A model generated the notes under the pieces. The model saw only the letters and a list, made by a program, of their open reading frames with translations. It did no database searches and was not told where the DNA came from. 64,000 nt of DNA from a virus: positions 62,001 to 126,000 of the IMG/VR virus record IMGVR_UViG_3300031603_000001. One strand, written 5' to 3'. A program made the position numbers and the translations under genes. Of the stretch, positions 51,513 to 58,918 are shown piece after piece (position 1 is the stretch's first letter; the number at the start of each line of letters is the position of its first letter).

Positions 51513-51774
51513 GTATTTCCTCTATCATCTTAAATATGTTTTCAACAATTTCCTGGTACCCAGAATCTGCTTGCTCTGTTATCACTTTACGAAGCAAATC
51601 TAAGTCATCTTTTGATACTACAGGGTAATTGAAATATCCGGCAATACTCTTAACTGCATTAGCTACAGTAACTTGTAGTGCCTCAGCTCTAGGAGTCCCT
51701 GCTTGTTCTTTACGGGACGCCTCAATCTTTATAATACCAATAATGGTATTAATGTACTCAGGTATATCAGGCAT
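51493..51774 (-). CDS. unrecognised small helical protein
   Basis: 93 residues, helical (Y-I-N-T-I-I-G-I-I-K-I-E-A-S-R-K) with an acidic C-terminus. Overlaps the clamp-like gene by 20 bp. Function unknown. Confidence 0.5.
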   Translation of the reverse strand: MPDIPEYINTIIGIIKIEASRKEQAGTPRAEALQVTVANAVKSIAGYFNYPVVSKDDLDLLRKVITEQADSGYQEIVENIFKMIEEIHDLNTT

Positions 51775-52096
51775 TAACTGCTTCTACACCCTTCATAAGG
51801 AAACCTAACTGAGCCTTAGCGGCATTGATAGACACCTCATTATGCACTTCAAGAAGTGTTCTTAATTCTTGTGAATTACTCTGAACAGCTGCTATATAAA
51901 TAAGCAGCATATTAAGATTATGCTCTAACGAAGTGCTAATAAACTCAGCAGCTAAGTCGTCCTCGGCAACAATCTCGTCTAGATTTGGAAATACTTTACT
52001 CACACTGAATGCCAATGTTGTATGGCTTTCTAGTGGAGAAGGGTCGGGAGAAAACACAATAGTGATATTCTCATCGGTTTGTGAAACATTAAGCAT
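51767..52096 (-). CDS. unrecognised protein with possibly masked ribosome site
   Basis: 109 residues, beta N-terminus then long helices (L-E-H-N-L-N-M-L-L-I-Y-I-A-A). The Shine-Dalgarno GAGAAGGAAT before its ATG can pair with ATTCCCTC just upstream. Function unknown. Confidence 0.5.
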   Translation of the reverse strand: MLNVSQTDENITIVFSPDPSPLESHTTLAFSVSKVFPNLDEIVAEDDLAAEFISTSLEHNLNMLLIYIAAVQSNSQELRTLLEVHNEVSINAAKAQLGFLMKGVEAVNA

Positions 52097-52098
52097 AG

Positions 52099-52121
52099 AT
52101 TCCTTCTCTCATGGAGGGAAT
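52099..52121 (-). promoter_or_regulatory. hairpin that can mask a Shine-Dalgarno
   Basis: On the minus strand ATTCC-CTC and GAG-A-AGGAAT flank a five-base loop, just before the ATG at 52096. Pairing would hide the ribosome site. Confidence 0.4.
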
Positions 52122-52131
52122 ATACATCTAA

Positions 52132-52161
52132 AAGCAACAGTACGCAAGCGTAAAGTTGCTT
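52132..52161 (-). terminator. hairpin between two leftward genes
   Basis: On the minus strand AAGCAAC pairs with GTTGCTT, with an inner ACGC/GCGT step, followed by TTTTAGATG. It lies 13 bp past the stop of the 166-residue gene and may be a weak terminator. Confidence 0.5.
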
Positions 52162-52173
52162 AATATAGATATA

Positions 52174-52674
52174 TTATTTAACCGAATACCCCTTGGTACC
52201 GGTATAACCCAGTAACCATGGAAGATTTGGCAATTGTGGCAAGAGTTCTACCTCTTCATCGACTATAGTCAAAAACTTCGACCACATCACAGTTACCTCT
52301 TGTAATGTAGTAGGACTAGGCATTGGAGATTTCCAGCCTAGATCTGATATAGGACACCTACGTGCTGAAGGTGACCAGGGAATAGTTAATGCAAACTCCC
52401 CTGAGGCACTGTCCACGATAGATGCGAGTAGTAGCGTCTTTGTAACAGTATTAACACCAAGTACTTCTGCATGGTTACCGTTATACCCTTCAGCGAAGGC
52501 TACAAATGAGAAATCCATTATAGATGTACCAGAATGTATAGGTTTCATCACTTTCCAAAAGGTATTGATTTGAACCTGTAGCTGTCTTTTTAACTCTACT
52601 TGATGTAAATACTCAAGGGCATCTGTTTGTTTAGAAATGATTCCCCAGATATCATTAATTGTAGGGCCCATCAT
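52174..52674 (-). CDS. unrecognised protein
   Basis: 166 residues from the ATG at 52674 (a second ATG follows directly). The in-frame ATG at 52722 would overlap the 3D-domain gene by 68 bp. AAGGGA lies about 14 bases upstream. Beta-type with Trp-rich C-terminus (L-P-W-L-L-G-Y). Function unknown. Confidence 0.5.
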   Translation of the reverse strand: MMGPTINDIWGIISKQTDALEYLHQVELKRQLQVQINTFWKVMKPIHSGTSIMDFSFVAFAEGYNGNHAEVLGVNTVTKTLLLASIVDSASGEFALTIPWSPSARRCPISDLGWKSPMPSPTTLQEVTVMWSKFLTIVDEEVELLPQLPNLPWLLGYTGTKGYSVK

Positions 52675-53173
52675 AGTGATATAGTTTCCCTTTTTTATGA
52701 CCAAACTGTACAGCTTCTGCATAGTTTATCATGTAGACATCGCCGCGTGAGATCCAACGTTTATTCATTGTGTCTTCCACAACCATCTCTAACATAACCA
52801 ACACGGTGTCACCGTATTCGATGTAAGCACCCCCATACCCATACGGAATTAGCATCTCACGACTAAGGGCTAGCCCTCCGCCGTATATCTGCTTATTACT
52901 TGCCGTTATGTTTGGCGTATCATCAGTCTGATTAACCAAAGCATTGTACGCAGTGAACACTAAAGGTTTACTGTTGGTCAGTATCCCAACGACTCTGCGT
53001 AAATCAGCATTTGCCGTGCGTTCTAAGAACAAGGCTTGCTCATACTCAGCGCCTTGCTGTACATATTGACTGTTCTTTACAGTAGCATTACCAAGGTGAT
53101 TGTTATGCATAAGTCCCATTGTAAACAATAGCCCTGTAATAACAATTCCACTAAATATATTAGATGCTTTCAT
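52655..53173 (-). CDS. 3D-domain (double-psi barrel) wall-type protein with N-terminal anchor
   Basis: 172 residues. An N-terminal hydrophobic segment (I-F-S-G-I-V-I-T-G-L-L-F-T-M) acts as signal or anchor. The domain from about 70 shows F-T-A-Y, T-P-N-I-T-A-S-N, a Gly-rich centre, P-Y-G, and D-T ... I-S-R-G-D-V-Y, the order found in 3D/MltA-type double-psi barrels that act on peptidoglycan. Candidate lysis or entry enzyme; catalytic Asp placement (G-D-V-Y) is typical. Call moderately supported. Confidence 0.55.
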   Translation of the reverse strand: MKASNIFSGIVITGLLFTMGLMHNNHLGNATVKNSQYVQQGAEYEQALFLERTANADLRRVVGILTNSKPLVFTAYNALVNQTDDTPNITASNKQIYGGGLALSREMLIPYGYGGAYIEYGDTVLVMLEMVVEDTMNKRWISRGDVYMINYAEAVQFGHKKGKLYHYDGPYN

Positions 53174-53176
53174 AGA

Positions 53177-53470
53177 TTACTCTGATAGAAATACGTCAAC
53201 AGCTTCGGCCTCTTCAGGACTGAGCAATTCGAGAGCTGGCGCATCTAATTTAAAGTTAAGCTTACGTTTGTCTCCTTCGTTAACAGTGTATCTAATTTGA
53301 GACACAATATGTTGTACAGAATCGAGAATGGTAGGCTTAGGTAATGTAGTAAACATCACCTGCTTGTTTTTAAACAAGTCAGTATCTGCAGGTCTTGACG
53401 TAGCAATCCAGCCTTCGTCATATCCCATACGGGTTTCGTGTTTTAAATGTATTACAATAAATTCACTCAT
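53177..53470 (-). CDS. unrecognised small protein
   Basis: 97 residues, beta N-terminus and acidic helical C-terminus (L-L-S-P-E-E-A-E-A-V-D-V-F-L-S-E). Start overlaps the upstream gene by 4 bp. Function unknown. Confidence 0.5.
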   Translation of the reverse strand: MSEFIVIHLKHETRMGYDEGWIATSRPADTDLFKNKQVMFTTLPKPTILDSVQHIVSQIRYTVNEGDKRKLNFKLDAPALELLSPEEAEAVDVFLSE

Positions 53471-53694
53471 AGATTTGCCTCTATTTGTGCATTAGGATTG
53501 ATCTTACTAAAACGCTTACGTAACATAATTACGGAAGAGCGTCTATGCCGATCAGCATCCACTAGTGATTTGATATATGTTAGTTCACCTAAACTTAAGG
53601 ATAATCTGGAACACCCATGTACCTTAGTAGTCTGTCGTTCCCACGCTAGCCCTAGTTTCTCTTGGGTAACCTGGGGTAAGCTAAACGTACTCAT
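53467..53694 (-). CDS. unrecognised small basic protein
   Basis: 75 residues, helical and basic near the end (D-A-D-R-H-R-R-S-S-V-I-M-L-R-K-R-F). Start overlaps the upstream stop by one base. Function unknown. Confidence 0.5.
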   Translation of the reverse strand: MSTFSLPQVTQEKLGLAWERQTTKVHGCSRLSLSLGELTYIKSLVDADRHRRSSVIMLRKRFSKINPNAQIEANL

Positions 53695-54086
53695 TATAGG
53701 CCGCTTAACTCGCCCATAATATCAATCTGACCTTGTTGAACCAAAGCTTCAGAAGCTGTCTGCCGTATCTTAGCGTCTTCATTTTTAGATAAATCACTAC
53801 GTTCCTTCAGATTAGCTTCGATAGATGTCCTAGCGCCCATACCGTAATTGTAAGCCGTGCCATCAACAGACTTACCTGGGGTACAGGTATAGAATGGTAT
53901 TTCACCCTCCTTTGCAGGTAAAGCTCTCCATGTCCCGCCATAATAGGCAGATAATAGAGTTACGACCTTTGCCCTTGCGGGTTTGGTCATATTCTTTGTT
54001 AGAGATTCAATATCTTCCAGTAAGTGTGTTAACGTACTTTGAACTGGGATCTCGAATCTCTTTGGATACTTCTTAGCTATAGCCAC
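53694..54086 (-). CDS. unrecognised protein
   Basis: 130 residues, helical N-terminal half (L-L-E-D-I-E-S-L-T-K-N-M-T-K-P-A-R), then Y-Y-G-G-T-W and C-T-P-G-K-S-V-D turns. Overlaps the FmdB-type gene by 14 bp. Function unknown. Confidence 0.5.
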   Translation of the reverse strand: MAIAKKYPKRFEIPVQSTLTHLLEDIESLTKNMTKPARAKVVTLLSAYYGGTWRALPAKEGEIPFYTCTPGKSVDGTAYNYGMGARTSIEANLKERSDLSKNEDAKIRQTASEALVQQGQIDIMGELSGL

Positions 54087-54426
54087 TGCTGTAACCGTCC
54101 TTAGCCCATCCGGGCCCTTTAAGTTGGAAAGTCGATGAACTGACCTGTTTCTCGGCAGGTGCCTTACATTGAGGGCATATTACCGGAGTATCTCTCTCGC
54201 TGATCTTAAAGATCTTAATGAACTGGTGCTCACACTCAGTACATTTATATTCATAAACTGCCATTTCATGGCTCCTTAATGAATCCAACATTGAAGCAAA
54301 ACGACGTTGTGTCTGAAACACTTCTCGTTCCAATTCTTCGTATGACTTGATATCCCATAAGAGATCAAAGGTATACGGTAATTCATGGAAACGTCCAGTT
54401 TGTACGCCCTTAATTACCAGGGCCAT
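54073..54426 (-). CDS. FmdB-type zinc-ribbon protein with N-terminal extension
   Basis: 117 residues from an ATG at 54426, or 63 from an internal ATG at 54264 that has a perfect AAGGAG seven bases upstream. The C-terminal part, M-A-V-Y-E-Y-K-C-T-E-C, then C-P-Q-C, then S-S-S-T-F-Q-L-K-G-P-G-W, is the FmdB regulatory-protein family pattern. The first 54 residues form a charged helical segment (E-E-L-E-R-E-V-F-Q-T-Q-R-R-F). Which start is used is uncertain; both may be. Confidence 0.6.
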   Translation of the reverse strand: MALVIKGVQTGRFHELPYTFDLLWDIKSYEELEREVFQTQRRFASMLDSLRSHEMAVYEYKCTECEHQFIKIFKISERDTPVICPQCKAPAEKQVSSSTFQLKGPGWAKDGYSSGYS

Positions 54427-54566
54427 GCGGACTTGACTGTATAACCAAGCTGTGGCAACATAGGCAACGCTACCACTGTTATGACTCCCAATATAGTAAT
54501 AATAACCATCACTTCTGCAAGTGTGATAGTTTGATACCATTTACGCTTTTTGTAATAGTTGTACAT
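54414..54566 (-). CDS. 50-residue membrane peptide with prepilin-like N-terminus
   Basis: GGAA lies five bases before the ATG. The product has a basic leader (K-K-R-K), then I-T-L-A-E-V-M-V-I-I-T-I-L-G-V followed by V-V-A-L-P, and ends at a TAA after about 15 more residues. The T-L-x-E-V-M hydrophobic pattern recalls type IV prepilins, though the Gly before the cleavage site is missing. The whole chain is the length of a pilin N-terminal helix only. Confidence 0.45.
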   Translation of the reverse strand: MYNYYKKRKWYQTITLAEVMVIITILGVITVVALPMLPQLGYTVKSAWPW

Positions 54567-54656
54567 AATGAGTTCCTTTACTCTTTATTAATTAAGTGAA
54601 CGGCGAGGAACTCTAGATATACTTCGGGGAACATAAGTACCCTTTTCAATCCAGAA

Positions 54657-54764
54657 TCCCTCTGACGGGTCTCGAACCCGTAACCAGAAGCTGACGTACG
54701 ATAATCCACGGCGCGATGCCGCAACGACCGTACACTTCCGCTCTGCCAATTGAGCTACTGTGTT
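54657..54764 (-). other. tRNA-like sequence with long hairpin in place of the anticodon loop
   Basis: A normal D arm (GCTC/GAGC) and T arm (ACGGG-TTCGAGA-CCCGT) flank a stem GGAAG/CTTCT whose loop is 44 nt instead of 7 and folds again (TGTACG/CGTACG, then CGGC/GCCG). The acceptor strands AACACAG and CAGAGGG pair at only three of seven positions. No anticodon can be assigned. Confidence 0.5.
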
Positions 54765-54773
54765 CACAATAGG

Positions 54774-54877
54774 GGAGGAAGGCGGACTCGAACCACCAAC
54801 CGGGAATGATTGTACGTAAAGATAGTCGCAATGACTATCCGAGGTACATCCTGCTCTGCCAGTTGAGCTATACCTCC
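54774..54877 (-). other. tRNA-like sequence with long hairpin in place of the anticodon loop
   Basis: Acceptor GGAGGTA/TTCCTCC (one T-T mismatch), D arm GCTC/GAGC and T arm GGTGG-TTCGAGT-CCGCC are intact. Between them GGATG/CATTC encloses 38 nt containing TAC/GTA pairing and a perfect GATAGTC/GACTATC hairpin. The architecture matches the neighbour at 54657. No standard anticodon loop. Confidence 0.55.
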
Positions 54878-55016
54878 ATTAAGTGTCTATTTAGTTCCAG
54901 ACGGGAGTGCGAACATAACTATACCCCTTTCCGTCATTGTTTTGCAAATGACCTCGTCGAAATCTTTCTCTAAACTTCTTCTTAATACCCTTACACCTAG
55001 GGCCGGGTAAATCTTG

Positions 55017-55082
55017 GAGAGGAAGCAGGGTCAAACCTGCAACCAGGCGAAATGCCCGCTCTGCCTATTGAGCTGTACCCCT
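55017..55082 (-). other. short tRNA-like sequence with reduced anticodon arm
   Basis: 66 nt. Acceptor AGGGGTA/TTCCTCT (same T-T mismatch as the neighbour), D arm GCTC/GAGC and T arm GCAGG/CCTGC with a six-base loop. The anticodon arm is only GGGC-ATTTC-GCCT, so no seven-base loop exists. Confidence 0.5.
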
Positions 55083-55214
55083 CAACTCGTAGTCTCGCAT
55101 CAGACGGTTAAAAACCCTCAGATGCTTGATTTCGAATTCCTCCCAAAGGAGGCAATAAACCTATTAAAATGGCTTTAATATACTACCAATCGTTATACGG
55201 GGCTTAGTAAGAGT
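55083..55214 (-). other. non-coding spacer with two hairpins
   Basis: 132 bp with no supported gene. Contains an imperfect hairpin at 55097-55125 (GCATC arms, inner GGTT/AACC) directly before the short tRNA-like sequence and a five-pair CCTCC/GGAGG hairpin at 55139-55152. Possible RNA processing or termination sites. Confidence 0.45.
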
Positions 55215-55400
55215 TTAAATAGTAAACTCTTTATAAGAAGCCTCTGTTTCATATGTTACGTACCATTCAGTTACAGTGCTGTTAACAGTCTTTGATCTAA
55301 CCTCTGTGACCTTAAAAGGATGTTTATCATTAGCATGATAACAACCGGTCATTAAAATTATCACACTAAGCGGTACTAGTAGTTTCTTCAGTTTCTTCAT
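55215..55400 (-). CDS. 61-residue lipoprotein
   Basis: M-K-K-L-K-K then a hydrophobic stretch ending I-L-M-T-G-C20, a lipobox. About 40 polar, beta-type residues follow. Overlaps the next upstream gene by 35 bp. Second small lipoprotein of the window; envelope role likely, function unknown. Confidence 0.6.
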   Translation of the reverse strand: MKKLKKLLVPLSVIILMTGCYHANDKHPFKVTEVRSKTVNSTVTEWYVTYETEASYKEFTI

Positions 55401-55698
55401 TAACCTTTTCCTTTACTACAGTGAATTTGCCGTCTTTCTCTTCAATGAAGATTTTTCCACTAGTTTCTGCTGTAACTGTACCATCTAAAACCTCTTTCAT
55501 GTTTAAGAGGGTAGCCTGGCTCATGACGTAATTTATGACATGCACCTGCTTCCGGTCCAGTACAGTCTCGTCACCAATTCCTTTATAACGAGACTTCCAC
55601 GTAACCATAGGGAGGCGCTCACTCTCAGAGAGTTTGCCTTCGAGGGTCACTACGTTTCCCTCTTTATCCGTAATGGTTATCTTCTCATAGAAGAACAT
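55366..55698 (-). CDS. unrecognised beta-type protein
   Basis: 110 residues from the ATG at 55698 (AAGG six bases upstream, overlapping the previous TGA); an ATG three bases earlier is also possible. Beta strands with acidic, Thr/Glu-rich tail (V-N-E-E-T-E-E-T-T-S). Function unknown. Confidence 0.5.
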   Translation of the reverse strand: MFFYEKITITDKEGNVVTLEGKLSESERLPMVTWKSRYKGIGDETVLDRKQVHVINYVMSQATLLNMKEVLDGTVTAETSGKIFIEEKDGKFTVVKEKVNEETEETTSTA

Positions 55699-56261
55699 CA
55701 TACGCCTTGGTACAAATCCCAAGTTGCGCCACAGCCGTGCAGCTGTACTACCATTGCAGCTAATGCCTCAGGAATAGTATCCATAGTTGCAGATAGATGC
55801 CATTTGTTACAAGTCACCGTGACATTAGTATTATCAGGACGATTCCCCACGAACACATTAATAACTGGAAGATATTCCATCAATTCCACTACTGTGTACA
55901 CCGGGATAGCCTGAGTAATCAGACCAGCCACTTTCTCGGCATCATGCCTCGTAATAGGATCCCATAGATCACCGGATCCGGGTCTAGGAACATACACGAA
56001 GTACGAGTCCTTAGCATTAGGCATTATACGTGCAAGACTTTTAGCTTCGCTTACACCTCCGGCCGTCATGTGATAGATAGCACTGCCCAGGGATTCCACC
56101 TGTACCGCTGTGCTCATAGCCTGGCGTAAGCCAGTGAGTATAGCTAACTTAAGATGATATTCCTCGTATTCATCTCCGAACGCTTTCGACATAGTCTCAT
56201 AAAGATCTACAACCTTGTCAGCCAGTTCGCTGGCTTCTTGTATCAGTTTGTTATTATCCAC
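55698..56261 (-). CDS. unrecognised alpha/beta protein
   Basis: 187 residues; helical N-terminal half (E-A-S-E-L-A-D-K-V-V-D-L-Y-E-T-M), then strands (P-V-I-N-V-F-V-G) and a helix containing M-D-T-I-P-E-A-L-A-A-M-V. No family recognised. Confidence 0.55.
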   Translation of the reverse strand: MDNNKLIQEASELADKVVDLYETMSKAFGDEYEEYHLKLAILTGLRQAMSTAVQVESLGSAIYHMTAGGVSEAKSLARIMPNAKDSYFVYVPRPGSGDLWDPITRHDAEKVAGLITQAIPVYTVVELMEYLPVINVFVGNRPDNTNVTVTCNKWHLSATMDTIPEALAAMVVQLHGCGATWDLYQGV

Positions 56262-56286
56262 GATGATACTCCTGTATCTAAATTTT

Positions 56287-56377
56287 GATCCAAGGGGAGA
56301 GTCGAACTCACCGACCGGCGTCTACGACGCTGCTCTGCCACAATGGTCAGCTGATGCCATCACTGAGCTACTTGGAT
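56287..56377 (-). other. tRNA-like sequence with D-loop insertion and three-base anticodon loop
   Basis: Perfect acceptor ATCCAAG/CTTGGAT and a T arm GTGAG-TTCGACT-CTCCC (one mismatch). The D loop between GCTC and GAGC carries about 22 extra bases with an ATGG/CCAT hairpin, and the anticodon arm is GCGTC-GTA-GACGC, a triloop. No readable anticodon in the usual sense. Confidence 0.5.
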
Positions 56378-56646
56378 CGACGGGACGTGACCATAGGTCG
56401 GCCCCCGAAGTTTCTAGGAACCGGGTTTAGGTTCTTAGTACTCTTTGGGACTTCATCATCCGTCATGACGTTAGAGACCTCTGCATACTGCAACCGCAGT
56501 TCTGTACCAGCATGCCTCTTACGTGAATTCTTTAAAGCCGCGAGAGCTGTGCCTCTATTGAAGCCATACACCTTCTTAAGATGCCATACCCCTACATGTT
56601 TCATTTCAATCCAGTACACTTTGCTTGAATGAGCCTCGATTATCAT
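56368..56646 (-). CDS. unrecognised small basic protein
   Basis: 92 residues; start fixed by ATGA overlap with the 46-residue gene upstream. Helical and basic (N-S-R-K-R-H, V-T-S-R-R-S-K at the end). Its 3' end overlaps the 5' end of the tRNA-like sequence. Function unknown. Confidence 0.5.
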   Translation of the reverse strand: MIIEAHSSKVYWIEMKHVGVWHLKKVYGFNRGTALAALKNSRKRHAGTELRLQYAEVSNVMTDDEVPKSTKNLNPVPRNFGGRPMVTSRRSK

Positions 56647-56783
56647 TCGAGTAAGAAGTTTTTAAGCTTTTTGCTACGAATACCTCTCACCGCGGCGGCG
56701 AAGGTCGTTTGCCTACCATCTTCGCTATAAAGTAATACTACTGTAAATAAACCCCTTTGGTCTATTGTTTCAAGTTTAATCAT
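56643..56783 (-). CDS. 46-residue protein
   Basis: ATGA overlaps at both ends (56780-56783 and 56643-56646) tie it to its neighbours. Starts M-I-K-L-E-T-I-D-Q-R-G, ends with a basic helix (R-S-K-K-L-K-N-F-L-L-E). Function unknown. Confidence 0.55.
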   Translation of the reverse strand: MIKLETIDQRGLFTVVLLYSEDGRQTTFAAAVRGIRSKKLKNFLLE

Positions 56784-57211
56784 CGAAGAATACCAGACAT
56801 GTCTCTATCTGTTTCATTAGTGAGTGTTAAACATTTTGCATGATCAATGTGTACGTACTTGGGACTAACCCAAATAACTTTATCATTAAACACTACACCC
56901 AATTTGATCTTCTCCATTACGTAAGGCCCACCTGTGATGGGATCCAAATGTATATTATGACGCTGTACGGCGATACTCTGTGAGAATTTAGGTACAACTG
57001 TAGTTATAACGGCACCTGAATAGGATGCTTCTACATTTTTCCAATCGGCGTCGTGTATCTTTTGACCGTATTTCTTCCCTAGTATAAGCCAGGTAAGCTC
57101 ACCCTTAGCATTCATGCTAACGGACCATTCTCCGTCCTTAAGGCCGGAGATATAGGTTTCAAAGATTAAATATTCTTCGGATTCTACTATTAGTTTTGGT
57201 GTATTACTCAT
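56780..57211 (-). CDS. unrecognised beta-type protein
   Basis: 143 residues from the ATG at 57211 overlapping the MazG-like stop (TAATG). Mostly beta strands with conserved-looking G-G-P-Y and W-V-S-P-K-Y turns. Function unknown. Confidence 0.5.
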   Translation of the reverse strand: MSNTPKLIVESEEYLIFETYISGLKDGEWSVSMNAKGELTWLILGKKYGQKIHDADWKNVEASYSGAVITTVVPKFSQSIAVQRHNIHLDPITGGPYVMEKIKLGVVFNDKVIWVSPKYVHIDHAKCLTLTNETDRDMSGILR

Positions 57212-57477
57212 TACCAATCCATTCCATTTGATTTAATAGAGGCTATGCCATGTAGGCATGCGACTGCTACGTCCGTGAGCTCTTTCTCGACATTGTCGAT
57301 ATCATTGCTCTTGACGGTGTCTACGAGTTCATAGAACTCTTCAGTGACTATGCCTAAGATTTCGTGAGAGGACGCACAGATGTGCGGTCCCTTCTCCTGG
57401 AGCCTGCGGATCCACTCTTCGTAGATCTTCTTATGTGTTTCATTTATTAAACGAGGGGTAACTTCAGGACGTTCCAT
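57211..57477 (-). CDS. MazG-like NTP pyrophosphohydrolase
   Basis: 88 residues from the ATG at 57477 (AAGGAAG upstream). E-E-F-Y-E-L then V-E-K-E-L-T-D-V-A-V-A fits the E-x-x-E/E-x-x-D metal-binding helices of all-alpha NTP pyrophosphatases. Such enzymes clean nucleotide pools or lower (p)ppGpp. Sits next to the Thg1-like gene. Confidence 0.58.
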   Translation of the reverse strand: MERPEVTPRLINETHKKIYEEWIRRLQEKGPHICASSHEILGIVTEEFYELVDTVKSNDIDNVEKELTDVAVACLHGIASIKSNGMDW

Positions 57478-58198
57478 TAGTATCTTCCTTATCACAGTTA
57501 ACTAGGGGATCGATGATAGCATCGAGTATCTCGAACCGTGGTTTAATGTCGACACGTTGTATGATAGTCGACCTTACGAACTTAGTAATATAAGTCCCAT
57601 TCTTTCCCCGTTCGGAGATATCATGGGCCCATCGTAAGCCCTTGTCATGTAACATATCGTGCATAGCCTCTTGGTTCTTACCATGCAATTGCTTCTGAGA
57701 GTAATTAGCCTGGGCGTACATCTGTACAGAATTACGTTCCCAGTCTTTAGCTCTCCATAGGAAGTAATTAGTAACTTCTTCCCGCGGTACATTGAACGCA
57801 CGTGCATCGAAGCATGCTATTTTACCATTATCAATGTTTTCATAGGCTTCTTTAGCAAAGTAGGCAGTCATCATACTGGCTAGTACAGACTCGATCTTAT
57901 TCTGAACATATCCAAAATAAGCATCAGTATCGTGAGTAGCATAATCTGTTAACAGAATAGATACTTCATCACTTTGTACGAAAGCGAGTTGAAATCCCTG
58001 GATTTGTCTACACATGTTTTGCGCAGCAATAGCCATTGAACTCATAAATGGTTCATGGAACATTGGCATACCTCTGGTGTACGAGTGGAATGCTTTTCCA
58101 TCTAATCTGACGATAACAGGCATCCTACGAATAAGCTTGTGTTTTGCACGCTTCTCGTAGTTCTCCTTCATACGATCGCCAAGGCCTGTCTTATCCAA
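57464..58198 (-). CDS. Thg1-like 3'-5' RNA polymerase (tRNA guanylyltransferase family)
   Basis: 244 residues from a TTG (M10 is an alternative). V-I-V-R-L-D33-G-K-A-F-H-S-Y and V-Q-S-D77-E-V-S-I-L-L hold the two catalytic Asp of Thg1; the palm fold and the helical C-terminus have family length. Thg1 adds G-1 to tRNA-His, while Thg1-like proteins repair 5'-truncated tRNAs by adding nucleotides in the 3'-5' direction. In a genome with damaged-looking tRNAs, a repair role is attractive but unproven. Confidence 0.82.
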   Translation of the reverse strand: MDKTGLGDRMKENYEKRAKHKLIRRMPVIVRLDGKAFHSYTRGMPMFHEPFMSSMAIAAQNMCRQIQGFQLAFVQSDEVSILLTDYATHDTDAYFGYVQNKIESVLASMMTAYFAKEAYENIDNGKIACFDARAFNVPREEVTNYFLWRAKDWERNSVQMYAQANYSQKQLHGKNQEAMHDMLHDKGLRWAHDISERGKNGTYITKFVRSTIIQRVDIKPRFEILDAIIDPLVNCDKEDTNGTS

Positions 58199-58268
58199 TG
58201 TCCCATTTGGGATATGAAATCCCCATCAAGACGGGTGCAATCAATAAACTCTTTTCTTCTTCAGACAT
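58191..58268 (-). CDS. possible 25-residue ORF before the Thg1-like gene
   Basis: GGAG lies 13 bases before an ATG at 58268, and the TAA overlaps the TTG region of the Thg1-like gene. Product M-S-E-E-E-K-S-L-L-I-A-P. It may serve as a coupling leader for the weak TTG start. Confidence 0.35.
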   Translation of the reverse strand: MSEEEKSLLIAPVLMGISYPKWDIG

Positions 58269-58274
58269 GGTTTA

Positions 58275-58619
58275 CTATTTTCTCCATTTTAATACTCTAA
58301 GTACAAGTTTCTGAATCTTATTAAACTCAGGGGGATTAGGATCATCGAAATCATCGATGTATTCCCAGGGTGAGCCTATACTCTCCTCTTGCCCATCAGC
58401 ACGAATAGCTAATAGATAGAAATCCTCATCTATTAAGATGAGCTTCTCTACCGCGTCGACTATAGGGTCCCCGGGTGGCCAACGCCACTCCTCTAGTTCC
58501 CCAAAGATCCTACCTTTACGATATTTGATTGAATCCCAATCACTCTCAGGTATGATTTCAAATAGATCACGCTTATAATCTTGTGTGACACCTATTTGTA
58601 TATGATATTTATCAGACAT
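58275..58619 (-). CDS. unrecognised acidic protein
   Basis: 114 residues; Trp/Asp/Glu-rich (E-E-W-R-W-P-P-G-D-P) with a helical basic C-terminus. Function unknown. Confidence 0.5.
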   Translation of the reverse strand: MSDKYHIQIGVTQDYKRDLFEIIPESDWDSIKYRKGRIFGELEEWRWPPGDPIVDAVEKLILIDEDFYLLAIRADGQEESIGSPWEYIDDFDDPNPPEFNKIQKLVLRVLKWRK

Positions 58620-58663
58620 TCGTACCCTAACTTAGTATCAGGACTAAAGCGAGTACTAATAGC

Positions 58664-58918
58664 TCATATAGCTTCATCAATAGCCACGAGACGATCAATC
58701 TCGATCTCGAACTCATGATTACGTTTACTATTAGAGTAAACTCGAGCTGTTCCGAACTTCAACTTCACCTGGGCGAATTGAAAGTTAGAATTAGCCTCTA
58801 TCTCCTCGGCGAACACCCTATCTAGGTATTCAGTTACCGAAGGGTAATCAAACTCAAGACCATAGAACTTATCCTCAATATGATCTTTATACTTTTCGTT
58901 AAATTCTAATTCAGTCAT
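58664..58918 (-). CDS. unrecognised small protein
   Basis: 84 residues, alpha/beta with Tyr and Glu, start overlapping the upstream membrane-protein gene by 4 bp. Function unknown. Confidence 0.5.
   Translation of the reverse strand: MTELEFNEKYKDHIEDKFYGLEFDYPSVTEYLDRVFAEEIEANSNFQFAQVKLKFGTARVYSNSKRNHEFEIEIDRLVAIDEAI

Noticed and set aside
54073-54540. Single 155-residue protein starting at 54540
   Set aside because: The first 38 codons overlap the 50-residue prepilin-like ORF that has a better ribosome site, and the FmdB part has its own strong Shine-Dalgarno at 54264.
54774-54877. tRNA with a short spliced intron in the anticodon loop
   Set aside because: Removing a segment to leave a seven-base loop with U33 gives only a poor anticodon here and none in the sister sequence; group I introns are far longer.
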